DNA of 64,000 nucleotides, from NCBI GenBank assembly GCA_014529675.2, contig CP076040.1, positions 4,111,894 through 4,175,893 of the forward strand. Reading direction: 5' to 3'. The stretch comes from Opitutia bacterium ISCC 52 (GTDB lineage: Bacteria; Verrucomicrobiota; Verrucomicrobiia; Opitutales; UBA2995). The notes beneath the pieces were generated by a model. The model made no database searches. It was given only the letters and a program-made list of their open reading frames with translations, and was not told the origin of the DNA. Positions 9,478 to 18,966 of this stretch are shown here, one piece after another (within the stretch, counting starts at the first letter, position 1; the number at the start of each line of letters is the position of its first letter). The position numbers were made by a program, and so were the translations under genes.

Positions 9478-12468
9478 TCAGGAGCCGTGACAGTGCTTAT
9501 ATTTTTTACCACTTCCGCAAGGGCAGGGTTCGTTGCGCCCAACCTTAGGCATCTCGCGTTTAATCGGTTCTGCCTTCTGCTTTGCAGCAGGGTTCATCTG
9601 CGGCTGAGGTCCGCGTTGAAGTTGCGGAGGCAAATTCTGCTGCTGACCACCTTCGGCAGGAGGCGGAGCTTGAGCAACACTCAAACTTGGCTGCGTAGCC
9701 TGAGCTTTATTCATCCGATCCTGGAGCGCTTCGATGATATTCTTCTCTAACATAACTGCAGAGCGGAAGAGCGAAGTCGCAATCTGGGTACGAATACTGG
9801 CTTCCATTAGCTCAAAATAGTCGAAGGCTTCTTTCTGATACTCGTGAAGTGGGTTCTTTTGCCCAATGGCGCGGATTCCTACACTGCGTCGCAGATCTTC
9901 CATCTCAGTAAGGTGATCTTGCCAATGACGGTCGATCGCTGAAATAACGATCCAACGCTCGAGTTTCTTAAAAGCGTCTGGCTGTTGCAGGTCTTCCTTC
10001 TTGTCGTAGGCCTCGGAAATCTTCCCAAAGATGGATGTATGAGCCGTTTCTTGATTCGTCCAATCGACATCATCTTCCTGAATGGCAATTGGGAAGTGAG
10101 TATTCACCCAGCGCAAGAGTCCGCTGATAGTTTCGTCATTTGCATCGGACACGTAGAGCGAGTCATCATCCAGGCGTTCATCGAGCTCTTCTTTGATCAT
10201 ATCATAGATGATCATCTTCGGCTTTTCGTCGTGAAGGGCGCTGTTGCGCATTCCATAAATGACTTCACGCTGGGTATTGAGAACGTCATCATATTGGAGC
10301 AAACGCTTCCGAATCGCGTAGTTTTGCTGCTCCACTTTCTTCTGCGCACTTTCGATGGAACGATTCAATAAAGGGTGAGCTAACTCATCTTCCTCACTAA
10401 AGGATTTCTCCATGATATTGGCAATGGGGCCCGGTTGGGCAAACAAGCGCATTAAATTATCTTCAAGAGAAATGAAGAACTTCGAAGCACCCTTATCCCC
10501 TTGACGAGCACAACGACCGCGAAGCTGTCGATCGATACGGCGAGACTCGTGACGCTCAGTTCCCAGAACCAAAAGTCCACCCAGCTCTTCAACGCCGTCA
10601 CCGAGCTTAATGTCGGTTCCACGACCAGCCATGTTGGTAGCGATCGTTACGGCGCCGCGTTGACCTGCACGGGCGACAATTTCAGCCTCCTTACCGTGCT
10701 GCTTCGCATTCAATACCGTGTGCGGTATATTACCCCGCTTCAGCATGCGGCTTAACAACTCCGATGCTTCTACAGACGCAGTACCAACGAGTACCGGTTG
10801 CCCTTGGTTGTGAGCTTCCTGGATATCGGCGATGGCCGCGCTGTATTTTGCCCGGCGCGTTTTATAAATCACATCGTTGAGATCAGATCTTTGATTCGGC
10901 TTGTTGGTCGGTACGACCATGACCTCCATGCTGTAAATATCGAAGAACTCGGCCGCCTCGGTTTCTGCTGTTCCAGTCATACCAGACAGCTTCTCATATT
11001 GGCGGAAGTAATTCTGAATCGTAACGGTCGCGTAGGTCTTGGTTTCCTTTTCGATCGTAACGCCTTCTTTAGCCTCCACTGCTTGGTGCAGACCTTCACT
11101 CCATCGACGACCTGGCATTAAACGGCCGGTATTTTCGTCAACGATTTGAACCTTGTTGTCCTGCACGACATACTCGTTGTCTTTTTCGTAAAGCGAGTAA
11201 GCGCGTAAAAGCTGACTAATGGTGTGAATTTCCTCACTGGCCTTCTCAAATGCTTCTTGATGGATCGCCTTCTGCTCTTCCCGTTCGCGTTCATCCATCG
11301 ATTCGTATTTGTCCAGATCGCTAAAGATACTGGGCAGATCGGGCAGCATAAATGCATCTTTGTCGTTGGGTCGGAGAAAATCTCGGCCTTTTTCCGTCAA
11401 GTCGGCCTGATGCTGCTTCTCGTCGATCACGAAGTAGAGCTCTTCCTTCAATTCAAAGAGCTCTTGCTTGCGAAAGTCGTTATGCATTTCCAGGTCAGCC
11501 TTCTCAATCATCTTTCGGCTCGGACCCTCTTCCATCATGCGGGTGAGTTGCTTGTTCTTGGGCATTCCCATGCGCACCTGAAGTAACTGCATACTCGTAG
11601 CAAATTCGTCTTCCAGCTCGCCCTTCTCCATCTCAGCCTTTGCCTTGGCCACCATGTCGTTACAAAAACGATTCTGCTGACGCACCAAGCGTTCGATGAC
11701 AGGTTTGAATTCGTTGAACGGAAGCTCTCGGGTAATCTGAACCGGGCCCGATATGATCAGCGGCGTTCTCGCTTCGTCGACCAGAATGGAATCCACTTCA
11801 TCCACAATACAGAAGAAGTGATCCCGTTGAACCTGGGCGTCAGAAACCATGGCCATGCCGTTGTCGCGCAAGTAATCAAAGCCAAACTCAGAAGCCGTTC
11901 CATAGGTGATATCGGCCTGATACATCTCCTTCTTCTGCGGGAGAGGCATGGAGTTCTGGATACATCCGACGGTCAATCCCAGGAATTTGAATAGATAACC
12001 CATCCATTCACTGTCTCGATTGGCCAAATAGTCGTTCACCGTAACACAGTGACATCCACGAGCAGGTAGGGCATTCAGATACAGGGGCAAAGTGGCCACA
12101 AGGGTTTTACCTTCACCGGTCGCCATTTCCGCAATCTTGCCACTATGAAGAGCTAAGCCACCAAGTAGCTGCACATCATAGTGAACCATATTCCACTCGA
12201 GTGGATGGCCATTTACTTGGTGAGTCTGGCCACACATACGGCGCGCGGCGTTTTTTACAGTGGCAAAAGCTTCTGGCAGAATGTCTTCCAGCGTTTCTCC
12301 AGCCTCAAGGCGCTCACGAAATAATTCGGTATTATGACGCAGTTCAGCATCACTTAGCCGTTGGTATTTCTCTTCCAGCTCATTGATTCGGTCGATGATC
12401 GGCTGAGACTTCTTAATGAATTTCTTGTAGGGCCGATCAGCAAATCGTTTAAAGATAAAGGACAGCAT
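9478..12468 (-). CDS. secA: Preprotein translocase ATPase SecA
   Basis: ATP-driven motor that pushes unfolded preproteins through SecYEG. The 996-residue protein has Walker A (MATGEGKT, about residues 115-122), a DEVD Walker B-type motif, the conserved [10 protein letters not shown] motif of the second nucleotide-binding fold, and the [10 protein letters not shown] segment. A C-terminal SEC-C zinc motif ([13 protein letters not shown]) would bind SecB or ribosomes. A TTG seven codons upstream (12489) also opens the frame, but the ATG at 12468 starts with the family-typical MLSFIFKRF. There are insertions near residues 300-400 compared with the E. coli protein. Confidence 0.96.
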   Translation of the reverse strand: MLSFIFKRFADRPYKKFIKKSQPIIDRINELEEKYQRLSDAELRHNTELFRERLEAGETLEDILPEAFATVKNAARRMCGQTHQVNGHPLEWNMVHYDVQLLGGLALHSGKIAEMATGEGKTLVATLPLYLNALPARGCHCVTVNDYLANRDSEWMGYLFKFLGLTVGCIQNSMPLPQKKEMYQADITYGTASEFGFDYLRDNGMAMVSDAQVQRDHFFCIVDEVDSILVDEARTPLIISGPVQITRELPFNEFKPVIERLVRQQNRFCNDMVAKAKAEMEKGELEDEFATSMQLLQVRMGMPKNKQLTRMMEEGPSRKMIEKADLEMHNDFRKQELFELKEELYFVIDEKQHQADLTEKGRDFLRPNDKDAFMLPDLPSIFSDLDKYESMDEREREEQKAIHQEAFEKASEEIHTISQLLRAYSLYEKDNEYVVQDNKVQIVDENTGRLMPGRRWSEGLHQAVEAKEGVTIEKETKTYATVTIQNYFRQYEKLSGMTGTAETEAAEFFDIYSMEVMVVPTNKPNQRSDLNDVIYKTRRAKYSAAIADIQEAHNQGQPVLVGTASVEASELLSRMLKRGNIPHTVLNAKQHGKEAEIVARAGQRGAVTIATNMAGRGTDIKLGDGVEELGGLLVLGTERHESRRIDRQLRGRCARQGDKGASKFFISLEDNLMRLFAQPGPIANIMEKSFSEEDELAHPLLNRSIESAQKKVEQQNYAIRKRLLQYDDVLNTQREVIYGMRNSALHDEKPKMIIYDMIKEELDERLDDDSLYVSDANDETISGLLRWVNTHFPIAIQEDDVDWTNQETAHTSIFGKISEAYDKKEDLQQPDAFKKLERWIVISAIDRHWQDHLTEMEDLRRSVGIRAIGQKNPLHEYQKEAFDYFELMEASIRTQIATSLFRSAVMLEKNIIEALQDRMNKAQATQPSLSVAQAPPPAEGGQQQNLPPQLQRGPQPQMNPAAKQKAEPIKREMPKVGRNEPCPCGSGKKYKHCHGS

Positions 12469-12591
12469 GGTGCGATAAAAACGGGGCAATGTAGGTAGTT
12501 ACCTACTAGGAAGCAACCGCAGAGTTGCATCTCTTATGGGCCTCTTTTAGTCCTTAGGAAACGTCCTTGGTTCCTCGATCAAATGGAGCTT

Positions 12592-12846
12592 TTACTGGAA
12601 AACGACCACAGCCCCTCGATCTGGGGATTCTCCATCCACCAAGTCGCAATAGGCTACCTTCTCTGAGACTCGGCTCACGGTAATGGTCGCAGTAATTTCT
12701 CCCTCTTCCATATCGAGGATTTCACCCGTTGAAGGATCAATGAGTACTTCACCTTCCTCCCGCACAACAAAGGTCTGCCCTGGGGCGATGCCATAGTTGG
12801 AACCACGGTTAATAATAACCTGCCCCTTCTTACTTACGGTCACCAC
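12592..12846 (-). pseudogene. C-terminal part of the CsgG-family gene, separated by an in-frame TAG
   Basis: This segment is in exactly the same frame as the CsgG-like gene upstream (12862-13614) and is separated from it only by a TAG codon and five sense codons. It encodes a small beta-rich domain (INRGSNYGIAPGQTFVV, then LIDPSTGEIL) of the type that normally ends CsgG/HfaB-like outer-membrane proteins. A GTG at 12846 could in principle start an 84-residue protein, but it has no signal peptide or ribosome-binding site. The simplest reading is one gene interrupted by a nonsense mutation or a base-call error; stop-codon readthrough is less likely. Confidence 0.65.
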
Positions 12847-12861
12847 GCTTCCTTCTAGTTC

Positions 12862-13614
12862 CTAGTCCTCCATTTCCAGAGCGATGAATTGGGTTGCCTG
12901 GTCGATTGCGTCTTGAGCGGCTTCTCCCATTGGAGTCTTAGCAAAACCACCCAATTGGGTTCCAAAACCACGCTCAGAATATCCGATCGTTAATCCAGAT
13001 TTACCAGCTTCTCCGCGGATACGTTCACTGGCAACTACCTCACCGGTTGTAGAGTCAATGAGTTTCACCACGGCTACAATCTCCGCTTTGTCAGATTTGC
13101 CTCCGATATTGAAGCCTTTGATTCGTAATCCGCCATTGTTTCCGGAGGTATTATAGCTAGCTTCTGTAATGGCTCCGGTAGCCAGGTATTTTGCACTACG
13201 GATCTTGCCCGTACCGGCCACTTGAGAGGCTTGGGCAGTTCGCCCACTGTTCTGCAAATCCTGCTCTGCCATGACTGCCCCGAGCTCAGCACGCTCAACT
13301 ATCACAAATCGACCCGTGTCATAAAGACTGGACTCAAGCATCAGACCTAGGTTGTCGCCTAAATTCCACTCGCTGACAAATCCAGCCTCGTTGTCAAAAC
13401 TGATCACACCGAGCGCATGTTTCACGCCTGTGTACTCCGGCAACTTGTTTTCGGCCGTATCATCTTTGGTTTTAGTTTTGGTGCTCGGCTTAACAATTTT
13501 ATCTAAAAGCGCAAAACCGGGCGTACTAATGAATAATGATGAAAGGAGAACTGCGGAGAAATGGATAGTTTTGTTTTCATAACGGACTAAAATTTTTAGT
13601 TTCAGAAGACCCAA
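12862..13614 (-). CDS. CsgG-family outer-membrane/curli-assembly-like protein, N-terminal part
   Basis: CsgG-family proteins form outer-membrane or periplasm-facing assemblies for export or surface organisation; the specific role here is unknown. The product has a signal-like hydrophobic stretch ending in PGFA and a CsgG core with ALGVISFDN, VIVERAELGAVMAEQDL and YLATGAITE. The frame only opens at a TTG (13614). An ATG at 13580, one base out of frame, would give a better signal peptide (MKNKTIHFSAVLL) if the adjacent A-run were one base longer. Together with the TAG at 12864-12862 this suggests a decayed gene or sequence errors. The gene precedes secA on the same strand. Confidence 0.72.
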   Translation of the reverse strand: MGLLKLKILVRYENKTIHFSAVLLSSLFISTPGFALLDKIVKPSTKTKTKDDTAENKLPEYTGVKHALGVISFDNEAGFVSEWNLGDNLGLMLESSLYDTGRFVIVERAELGAVMAEQDLQNSGRTAQASQVAGTGKIRSAKYLATGAITEASYNTSGNNGGLRIKGFNIGGKSDKAEIVAVVKLIDSTTGEVVASERIRGEAGKSGLTIGYSERGFGTQLGGFAKTPMGEAAQDAIDQATQFIALEMED

Positions 13615-13648
13615 TCTGTCAAAGGAATTGAGATGCTGAGTCAGAAGC

Positions 13649-13678
13649 CAAAAAAGGGCTCCCGAATGGAAGCCCTTT
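13649..13678 (-). terminator. Rho-independent terminator after metY
   Basis: On the minus strand an 8-bp GC-rich stem (GGGCTTCC paired with GGGAGCCC, one G-U pair, 4-nt loop) is followed by six T residues. It lies 22 bases past the metY stop codon. Confidence 0.85.
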
Positions 13679-13700
13679 GAAAAAGTATAGGATTGTATCC

Positions 13701-14984
13701 TTATTCAACCGCTTTGGCGATGGCTTGATCAATATCGGCAACGAGGTCATCGATATGTTCGATACCTACTGCTAGTCGTACAAGCTCCGGAGTAATCCCG
13801 CCTGCAGCCTGCTGTTCTTCGGTAAGCTGGCTATGCGTGGTGGTGGCAGGGTGAATCGCAAGACTCTTGGCGTCACCCACGTTAGCGAGATGGCTAAATA
13901 GCTCGAGAGAATCGATGAACTTAGAACCCGCTTCAGCTCCGCCTTTGATTCCAAAGACCACCATGGCACCCCCCTTACCGGAAAGATACTTGTCGATCTT
14001 ACCATGCTCAGGATCGTCTTCCAATCCAGGATAGCGGACCCATTCCACTTGATCCAGGCCTTGCAAGTGCTTGGCCACTGCCAATGCATTGTCGCAGTGA
14101 CGTTCCATGCGGAGCGGTAAGGTTTCGATTCCTTGAAGGAAGATCCAAGCATTGTCGGGCGAAATACAGGCGCCCAAATTCCGGAGAGGAACTGTGCGCA
14201 TTCTCAAAATGTAAGCCAGTGGAGCCAACGGCTCAGGCAAATCGTGCCCCCAGCGTAAACCGTGATAAGATGAATCCGGATTATCATAGAGAGGGAACTT
14301 TCCATTCGCCCAGTTGAATTTTCCGGAATCGACAACGATACCACCAATACCTGCACCGTGCCCACCGAACCATTTGGTTAAGGAGTGAACAACGATGTCT
14401 GCGCCATGGTCGATCGGACGCGTGAGCGCTGGGGTTGAGAAGGTGGCGTCGACGATCAGAGGGATCCCGTTGTCGTGTGCGACATTGGCAATGGCTTCCA
14501 AATCGGCAATTTGGCCCGCTGGGTTGCCAACGGTTTCACAGAATACCGCACGGGTATTCTCATCAATTGCTGACGCAAAGTTTTGAGGATCCGATGGATC
14601 TACAAACTTCACATTGATACCCATCGCAGGGAGGATATCATTAAACTGCGTGTAGGATCCTCCATAAAGGTTGTTTGCCGAAACGATATTATCGCCCGCT
14701 TGAGCAAGATTAATGATGGAGTAAAAGATTGCACTCGTTCCGGAGGAGACAGCCAGTGCAGCTGCACCCCCATCGAGTTGCGCCACCCGCTGCTCAAGGA
14801 CATCCTGAGTGGGATTCATGATCCGGGAGTAGATGTTCCCCAATTCTTTCAGTGCGAATAGATTCGCAGCATGCTCCGTGTTATCGAACACGTAAGCGGT
14901 CGTGCGGTACACGGGTACGGCACGGGCGTTAGTAGTGGGGTCTGGCACTTGGCCAGCATGGAGGCATTGTGTTTCTAACTTCAT
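13701..14984 (-). CDS. metY: O-acetylhomoserine aminocarboxypropyltransferase (MetY)
   Basis: PLP enzyme that makes homocysteine from O-acetylhomoserine and sulfide, or methionine from methanethiol, in the cytoplasm. The 427-residue product shows the Cys/Met-metabolism PLP fold, with the Schiff-base lysine at Lys204 in HSLTKWFGGHG, the substrate-loop YSRIMNPTQ and SSGTSAI. The frame is open 34 codons further upstream, but MKLETQCLHAG at 14984 is the standard family start. A strong terminator follows. The upstream non-coding stretch contains two mutually exclusive small hairpins (separate entry). Confidence 0.94.
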   Translation of the reverse strand: MKLETQCLHAGQVPDPTTNARAVPVYRTTAYVFDNTEHAANLFALKELGNIYSRIMNPTQDVLEQRVAQLDGGAAALAVSSGTSAIFYSIINLAQAGDNIVSANNLYGGSYTQFNDILPAMGINVKFVDPSDPQNFASAIDENTRAVFCETVGNPAGQIADLEAIANVAHDNGIPLIVDATFSTPALTRPIDHGADIVVHSLTKWFGGHGAGIGGIVVDSGKFNWANGKFPLYDNPDSSYHGLRWGHDLPEPLAPLAYILRMRTVPLRNLGACISPDNAWIFLQGIETLPLRMERHCDNALAVAKHLQGLDQVEWVRYPGLEDDPEHGKIDKYLSGKGGAMVVFGIKGGAEAGSKFIDSLELFSHLANVGDAKSLAIHPATTTHSQLTEEQQAAGGITPELVRLAVGIEHIDDLVADIDQAIAKAVE

Positions 14985-15009
14985 GAAAGTAATCCGATTG
15001 AATGGATCG

Positions 15010-15050
15010 TCGAAAATGAACAAGCCGCCTAGTCTTGTCGAGGGCGGATT
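15010..15050 (-). promoter_or_regulatory. Possible structured leader of metY
   Basis: Upstream of metY the minus strand can form hairpin A (CCGCC with GGCGG) or hairpin B (ACAAG with CTTGT). Each uses the other's loop, so they exclude one another. Such pairs occur in regulatory leaders, but no known SAM, SAH or cobalamin riboswitch core is recognisable and the stems are short. Confidence 0.2.
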
Positions 15051-15165
15051 AAAATCAGTGTTTTCCGGCCCGAATCTGTGGTGCACAAGTCACATGCAAT
15101 AGGGCAAAGGATAGCGGCTGTCATAAGGATTGCTCATCTGTGGATCGTCTTTGATAATGAAGATC

Positions 15166-16032
15166 ATGGCGGATAAAAGGAACGTCTTCATCACAGGTAG
15201 TAGTTCAGGGATTGGACGGAGACTCTTGGATGAATTTTGCAGAGATGAGTTCCGGGTATTTGCCACGGTGAGGCAGCCCAGGCTGAAGGCCTTCCAAGAA
15301 TCACTCAAAGGCAAGTACTCGAATGTAATTCCCTTTGTTCTAGACGTAACAAACCTCGATGAAGGCACCGAAGTAATCAGAACCGTTGAAAACAAATATG
15401 GACCCATCGATATCCTAATAAATAACGCCGGAATATCCTACCGGACCGTCGTTGAAGAAATGTCAGAACCTGATGAGGCGATTCAAATGGCGACCAACTA
15501 TTTAGGTCCCATGCATTTGGTGCGCATGGTATTGCCTGGCATGCGGCAGAAAAAGAGTGGACATATAATAAACATCTCTTCTGTAGGAGGCATGATGGCC
15601 ATGTCAGCCTATTCTGCTTCCAAATTTGCGCTGGAAGGAGCATCTGAATCTTTGTGGTATGAAGTTCGTCCTTTCGGCATCCATGTCACCTTGGTTCGGC
15701 CCGGATTCATCAATTCCGATTCATTCAGGAAAGTAAAGTATGGAGAAGGGACAGACCCACAAGATAGCTCAAGCATCTATTATCATCACTACCACAATAT
15801 GTCGGGGTTCATAGAAAAGCTCATGACCAGAACACCATGCACTCCTGAAAGTGCGGCCCGGATGATTTACAAGATCAGTTGCATGAAAAATCCCCCTCTC
15901 CGCGTTGCCGGGACCCCCGATGCGAGGTTCTTCTCCATCCTTCGGCGCATTCTCCCTCGTCGCTTTTATCATTGGCTGCTGTATCGCTCATTGCCGGGAA
16001 TCAAATCCTGGGGAAAGGCTGCACATGAGTAA
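15166..16032 (+). CDS. Short-chain dehydrogenase/reductase
   Basis: Classical SDR of 288 residues with the cofactor motif TGSSSGIG (about residues 10-17), NNAG (86-89), the catalytic Ser near 138 and YSASK (Tyr149, Lys153). An in-frame ATG three codons upstream (15157) is also possible. The long C-terminal tail ends with a basic, aromatic segment (RRILPRRFYHWLLYRS) that may touch the membrane, as in retinol-dehydrogenase-like SDRs. The substrate cannot be told from sequence. Its last 8 bases overlap the start of a DoxX-like gene, so the two are probably co-expressed. Confidence 0.85.
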   Translation: MADKRNVFITGSSSGIGRRLLDEFCRDEFRVFATVRQPRLKAFQESLKGKYSNVIPFVLDVTNLDEGTEVIRTVENKYGPIDILINNAGISYRTVVEEMSEPDEAIQMATNYLGPMHLVRMVLPGMRQKKSGHIINISSVGGMMAMSAYSASKFALEGASESLWYEVRPFGIHVTLVRPGFINSDSFRKVKYGEGTDPQDSSSIYYHHYHNMSGFIEKLMTRTPCTPESAARMIYKISCMKNPPLRVAGTPDARFFSILRRILPRRFYHWLLYRSLPGIKSWGKAAHE

Positions 16033-16465
16033 GGATACTTGCGATCTCCTGTTCCGAGTTCTTTTTAGCCTCATATTCCTCGCATTGGGAAGTGAGCACA
16101 TACTAAGTGACGACCTACTTCAGCGATTGATGCCTACCTGGATGCCCGCCCCAATCATAGTCTCTATTTTGGTGGGCATCGTATTATCGGTCGGGGGAAT
16201 TTGCATCGTATTGGGCTGGCAACTACGATTTGCGGCGGTGCTGCTTGGCAGCTTCGTCTTGGTGGCCACCTTGGCAGTTCATGTCCCTGCCGTCATTATG
16301 AAGCCGGAGTTTGTCACAGAATCAAACATGTGGCTTTGGGACATTCTCCAACGAAGCAACCTGGCAAAGAATCTGCGCTTGCTGGGTGTCTGCATTTTCC
16401 TTTGGCATCACAAGCCAGGGAAATGGAGTGTAGAAAGCTACTTGAATAAAAACAGCTCTAATTAA
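16025..16465 (+). CDS. DoxX-like small membrane protein
   Basis: A 146-residue protein with four predicted transmembrane helices, in DoxX/DoxD-like arrangement. The first helix has LIFLALGSEHIL and the second helix GIVLSVGGICIVLG. The start ATG lies inside the end of the preceding SDR gene (8-base overlap), arguing for translational coupling. DoxX-type proteins are often partners of redox systems, but no catalytic residues are evident and the function is unknown. The gene converges with the UDP-glucuronate decarboxylase gene. Confidence 0.7.
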   Translation: MSKDTCDLLFRVLFSLIFLALGSEHILSDDLLQRLMPTWMPAPIIVSILVGIVLSVGGICIVLGWQLRFAAVLLGSFVLVATLAVHVPAVIMKPEFVTESNMWLWDILQRSNLAKNLRLLGVCIFLWHHKPGKWSVESYLNKNSSN

Positions 16466-16475
16466 ACCAAGAGCT
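16446..16475 (-). terminator. Probable terminator after the UDP-glucuronate decarboxylase gene
   Basis: On the minus strand AGCTCT pairs with AGAGCT across a 10-nt loop and is followed by a T-rich tail (GTTTTTATT). It starts at the stop codon of the gene and lies in the convergent gap with the DoxX-like gene. Confidence 0.5.
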
Positions 16476-17421
16476 ACCTCTTTATGCCAAGTGTTTGGGC
16501 AAAGTACTCAATGGTCTTTTCCAATCCTTCGCGCAGTGGAACCTGAGGCTCCCAATCATTCAAATATTTCTTAGCCAAAGTAATATCTGGCTTCCTTTGT
16601 TTGGGATCATCGGCAGGAAGATCCTCATGAACGATTTTCGAGGAGGTGCCAGTTAGATCGATAACGTTTTCTGCTAACTCCAACATGGTAAATTCACCTG
16701 GATTGCCAATGTTGATCGGACCCGTGGTTTCGTCCTGATTCATGAGCCGTACGAAACCTTCGATCAAATCGTCGACATAGCAAAAAGAGCGAGTCTGATT
16801 TCCATCTCCATAGATGGTGATATTTTCCCCCTTAAGCGCCTGGACGATAAAATTGGAAACTACCCGGCCATCATTAGGGTGCATGCGTGGGCCATAGGTG
16901 TTGAAGATGCGAACAATTCGGATATCCACACCGTTCTGGCGATGGTAGTCGAAACAAAGTGTTTCCGCACAACGTTTGCCTTCGTCGTAACAAGAGCGAA
17001 TACCGATCGGATTCACATGGCCCCAATAATCTTCCGTCTGAGGATGTACCTCAGGGTCCCCATAAACCTCCGAAGTTGAGGCCTGAAAAACACGGACATT
17101 GAGCCGTTTGGCTAAGCCCAGGCAGTTGATCATTCCCATGACCGAAGTCTTGATGGTCTTGATTGCGTTGTACTGGTAATGGGGAGGCGAGGCCGGACAA
17201 GCCAAATTGTATATCTGGTCAACCTCCACCTTAAATGGATCCACGACATCGTGGCGGACAAATTCGAACTTTGGGTTTTGCAGAAGATGCTCAATGTTCA
17301 CCTTCCGTCCAGTAAAGAGGTTATCCATACAGGTAACTTCGTGCCCTTCTGCTAGCAGTCGGTCACACAAATTACTTCCTAGAAATCCGGCTCCACCGGT
17401 AATAAGAATTCGTAAGCTCAT
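16474..17421 (-). CDS. UDP-glucuronate decarboxylase (UDP-xylose synthase)
   Basis: NAD-dependent extended SDR that converts UDP-glucuronate to UDP-xylose for exopolysaccharide or LPS. The 315-residue protein has GGAGFLG (residues 9-15), the TSEVYGDP motif (Ser117, Glu118), the active-site Tyr145 and Lys149 in RSCYDEGKR, and [10 protein letters not shown]. These match UXS enzymes rather than UDP-glucose 4-epimerases. Length is normal for the cytoplasmic bacterial form. The gene stands alone, with a hairpin terminator at its end. Confidence 0.92.
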   Translation of the reverse strand: MSLRILITGGAGFLGSNLCDRLLAEGHEVTCMDNLFTGRKVNIEHLLQNPKFEFVRHDVVDPFKVEVDQIYNLACPASPPHYQYNAIKTIKTSVMGMINCLGLAKRLNVRVFQASTSEVYGDPEVHPQTEDYWGHVNPIGIRSCYDEGKRCAETLCFDYHRQNGVDIRIVRIFNTYGPRMHPNDGRVVSNFIVQALKGENITIYGDGNQTRSFCYVDDLIEGFVRLMNQDETTGPINIGNPGEFTMLELAENVIDLTGTSSKIVHEDLPADDPKQRKPDITLAKKYLNDWEPQVPLREGLEKTIEYFAQTLGIKR

Positions 17422-17541
17422 GAGATAGGATGATGTAGGTAGATTGCTAGGCTATGTCTCAAAACAATGAAAGCCAATTATCCTGGCAGCTTACAGCAAT
17501 TTTACGCGATTTGAGTTCTTATTCACAATCTTGCAACTCGC

Positions 17542-17570
17542 TTGACGCTCTCCGCCGAAATCCCTTAATC
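17542..17570 (+). promoter_or_regulatory. Possible sigma-70 promoter for nrdR
   Basis: TTGACG and TTAATC are separated by 17 bases, close to the -35/-10 consensus, about 50 bases upstream of the nrdR ATG. There is no experimental support, and a match this loose can occur by chance. Confidence 0.35.
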
Positions 17571-17622
17571 CATTCGGGCAAATGAACGCCTAGCGTTCGT
17601 TTCTCCCAACTCCTAAATCCTT

Positions 17623-18072
17623 ATGAAATGCCCACGCTGTTCGTCCACCGACATCAAGGTGATCGACTCCCGGGTTGCCAAAGAAGGCAACTCCATACGT
17701 CGGCGTCGGGAGTGCATCCAATGCGGCCACCGTTTTAATACGATCGAAGAAATCCTTCACGAGGGGTTGATGGTATTAAAAAGTGATGGGCGAAGCGAAG
17801 AATTTGACAGGACCAAGATTTTTAACGGGATTCGTCGTGCAACCGAAAAGCTCCCCGTCGACATCGAGCAGATCAACCTGCTGGTGAACGATGTGATTGA
17901 AGAGCTGATGGAGGAATACGACTACGAGATTCCCAGCCGAGCGATTGGTGAGAACATCATGTTTCGACTCAAGAAGATTGACCAGATTGCCTACGTCCGC
18001 TTCGCCTGCGTCTACAAAGACTTTCGCGATATCAACGAGCTCATGCAGGACATTTCCAACTTAAACACCTGA
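17623..18072 (+). CDS. nrdR: Transcriptional repressor NrdR
   Basis: ATP/dATP-sensing repressor of ribonucleotide reductase genes. The 149-residue product has an N-terminal zinc ribbon (Cys3, Cys6, Cys31, Cys34) and an ATP-cone domain from about residue 49. SRVAKEGNSIRRRRECIQCGHRF-like residues 16-38 are the family signature, given here only as a position range with key residues C31 and C34. Length is typical. No ribonucleotide reductase gene lies nearby, so it would act in trans. An unknown gene follows after 5 bases. Confidence 0.95.
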   Translation: MKCPRCSSTDIKVIDSRVAKEGNSIRRRRECIQCGHRFNTIEEILHEGLMVLKSDGRSEEFDRTKIFNGIRRATEKLPVDIEQINLLVNDVIEELMEEYDYEIPSRAIGENIMFRLKKIDQIAYVRFACVYKDFRDINELMQDISNLNT

Positions 18073-18077
18073 CACGC

Positions 18078-18560
18078 GTGAAGGCTGATCAAAGGGACCA
18101 AATCACCCGCCTCCATCTACTCAACACGCTTTTCCCGTTGTTGACTGGGGAAGACCTTTACCTGGCCAAACAAATAGAGCACACCATTAACTTCGCCGCT
18201 ACTGGAAATCCCGAACAAGCCGGAGACACGGAAGACTTCAACGACGCCCTGATTCAACTTCTGGAGAAGTATTTAACCCAGGACCAAAATTTCGGTTTCT
18301 TTCACTGGGAAGCCGCCACCCAAGATTGCGGCTGGGATCCGCTTTGGGCGCGGGAAGAAATTATCACAGGCCTCAAACAAGTAGCTGGTTTTAAGAAAGC
18401 CATGTTCTTTGGCACCGGGCTGAGAGCCGCGATACAAGGTCAGCAGCTCAGCTGGACCCCCAAGCTGGATCAGGAATACGAAGAGGCGGTAGCATTTGTA
18501 AGGGACCTTGCCGCATACTGGTCGACCAAAAACTCGCAGCTCACAGTCGTATTATTTTAG
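18078..18560 (+). CDS. Uncharacterised protein downstream of nrdR
   Basis: I do not recognise this 160-residue protein. It starts with GTG five bases after the nrdR stop, which suggests co-transcription. It is soluble-looking, mildly acidic, mainly helical, with no signal peptide, membrane helix or cysteine pair. Its tryptophan-rich middle (FHWEAATQDCGWDPLWAREE, about residues 75-95) is distinctive. Tight linkage to nrdR suggests but does not prove a link to nucleotide metabolism. The left inverted repeat of the GxxExxY unit begins 6 bases after its stop. Confidence 0.6.
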   Translation: MKADQRDQITRLHLLNTLFPLLTGEDLYLAKQIEHTINFAATGNPEQAGDTEDFNDALIQLLEKYLTQDQNFGFFHWEAATQDCGWDPLWAREEIITGLKQVAGFKKAMFFGTGLRAAIQGQQLSWTPKLDQEYEEAVAFVRDLAAYWSTKNSQLTVVLF

Positions 18561-18566
18561 GAAGAA

Positions 18567-18596
18567 AACCGCAGATGGACACAGATGAACACAAAT
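18567..18596 (+). repeat. Left 30-bp inverted repeat of the GxxExxY unit
   Basis: This 30-bp sequence matches the reverse complement of 18966-18995 at 27 of 30 positions. It contains the start of the GxxExxY reading frame, so the repeat itself encodes the N-terminal MDTDEHK. Confidence 0.85.
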
Positions 18597-18966
18597 CTGA
18601 TGATCTGCTTCGTGATGAATCTTACCAGTTGATTGGCTTCGCAATGAAGTTACTAAATGAGATTGGGAGCGGATTTCACGAAAAAGTTTATGAGAATGGG
18701 TTGGTTGTAGACATGAAGAAAAATTCCATTCCCTACGATCAACAGACAAACTATCCCATCGTGTACGAGGAAGTGGAATAGGACGATTCATCCCAGATTT
18801 AGTGGTATTCAATCAGATAATTATTGATACAAAAACTATAGATCGAATTACTGATAGGGAAAGAGGCCAGATGCTGAACTACTTAAAAGTGACTGGCCTC
18901 AACCTCGGCCTAATAATCAATTTCAAGCATGCAAAACTCGAATTTGAAAGAATTGTTCGTTCTTAA
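18575..18966 (+). pseudogene. GxxExxY-family protein (PDDEXK_3-like), frameshifted
   Basis: The first 68 codons give a GxxExxY-type N-terminus: ESYQLIGFAMKLLNEIGSGF, then the name motif in GSGFHEKVYENGL. The frame stops at TAG (18779-18781), but the next frame continues the family without a gap from GRFIPDLVV (18781 on) through LNYLKVTGLNLGLIINF to a TAA at 18966. A net -1 shift near 18778 therefore breaks the gene. The family is related to PD-(D/E)XK nucleases and its role is unknown. The whole gene is bounded by 30-bp inverted repeats, unlike its housekeeping neighbours. Confidence 0.85.

Noticed and set aside
14985-15090. H-type pseudoknot resembling SAM-II before metY
   Set aside because: The stems would need a zero-length third loop across a 5-bp helix, which is sterically unlikely, and the SAM-II conserved bases are absent.
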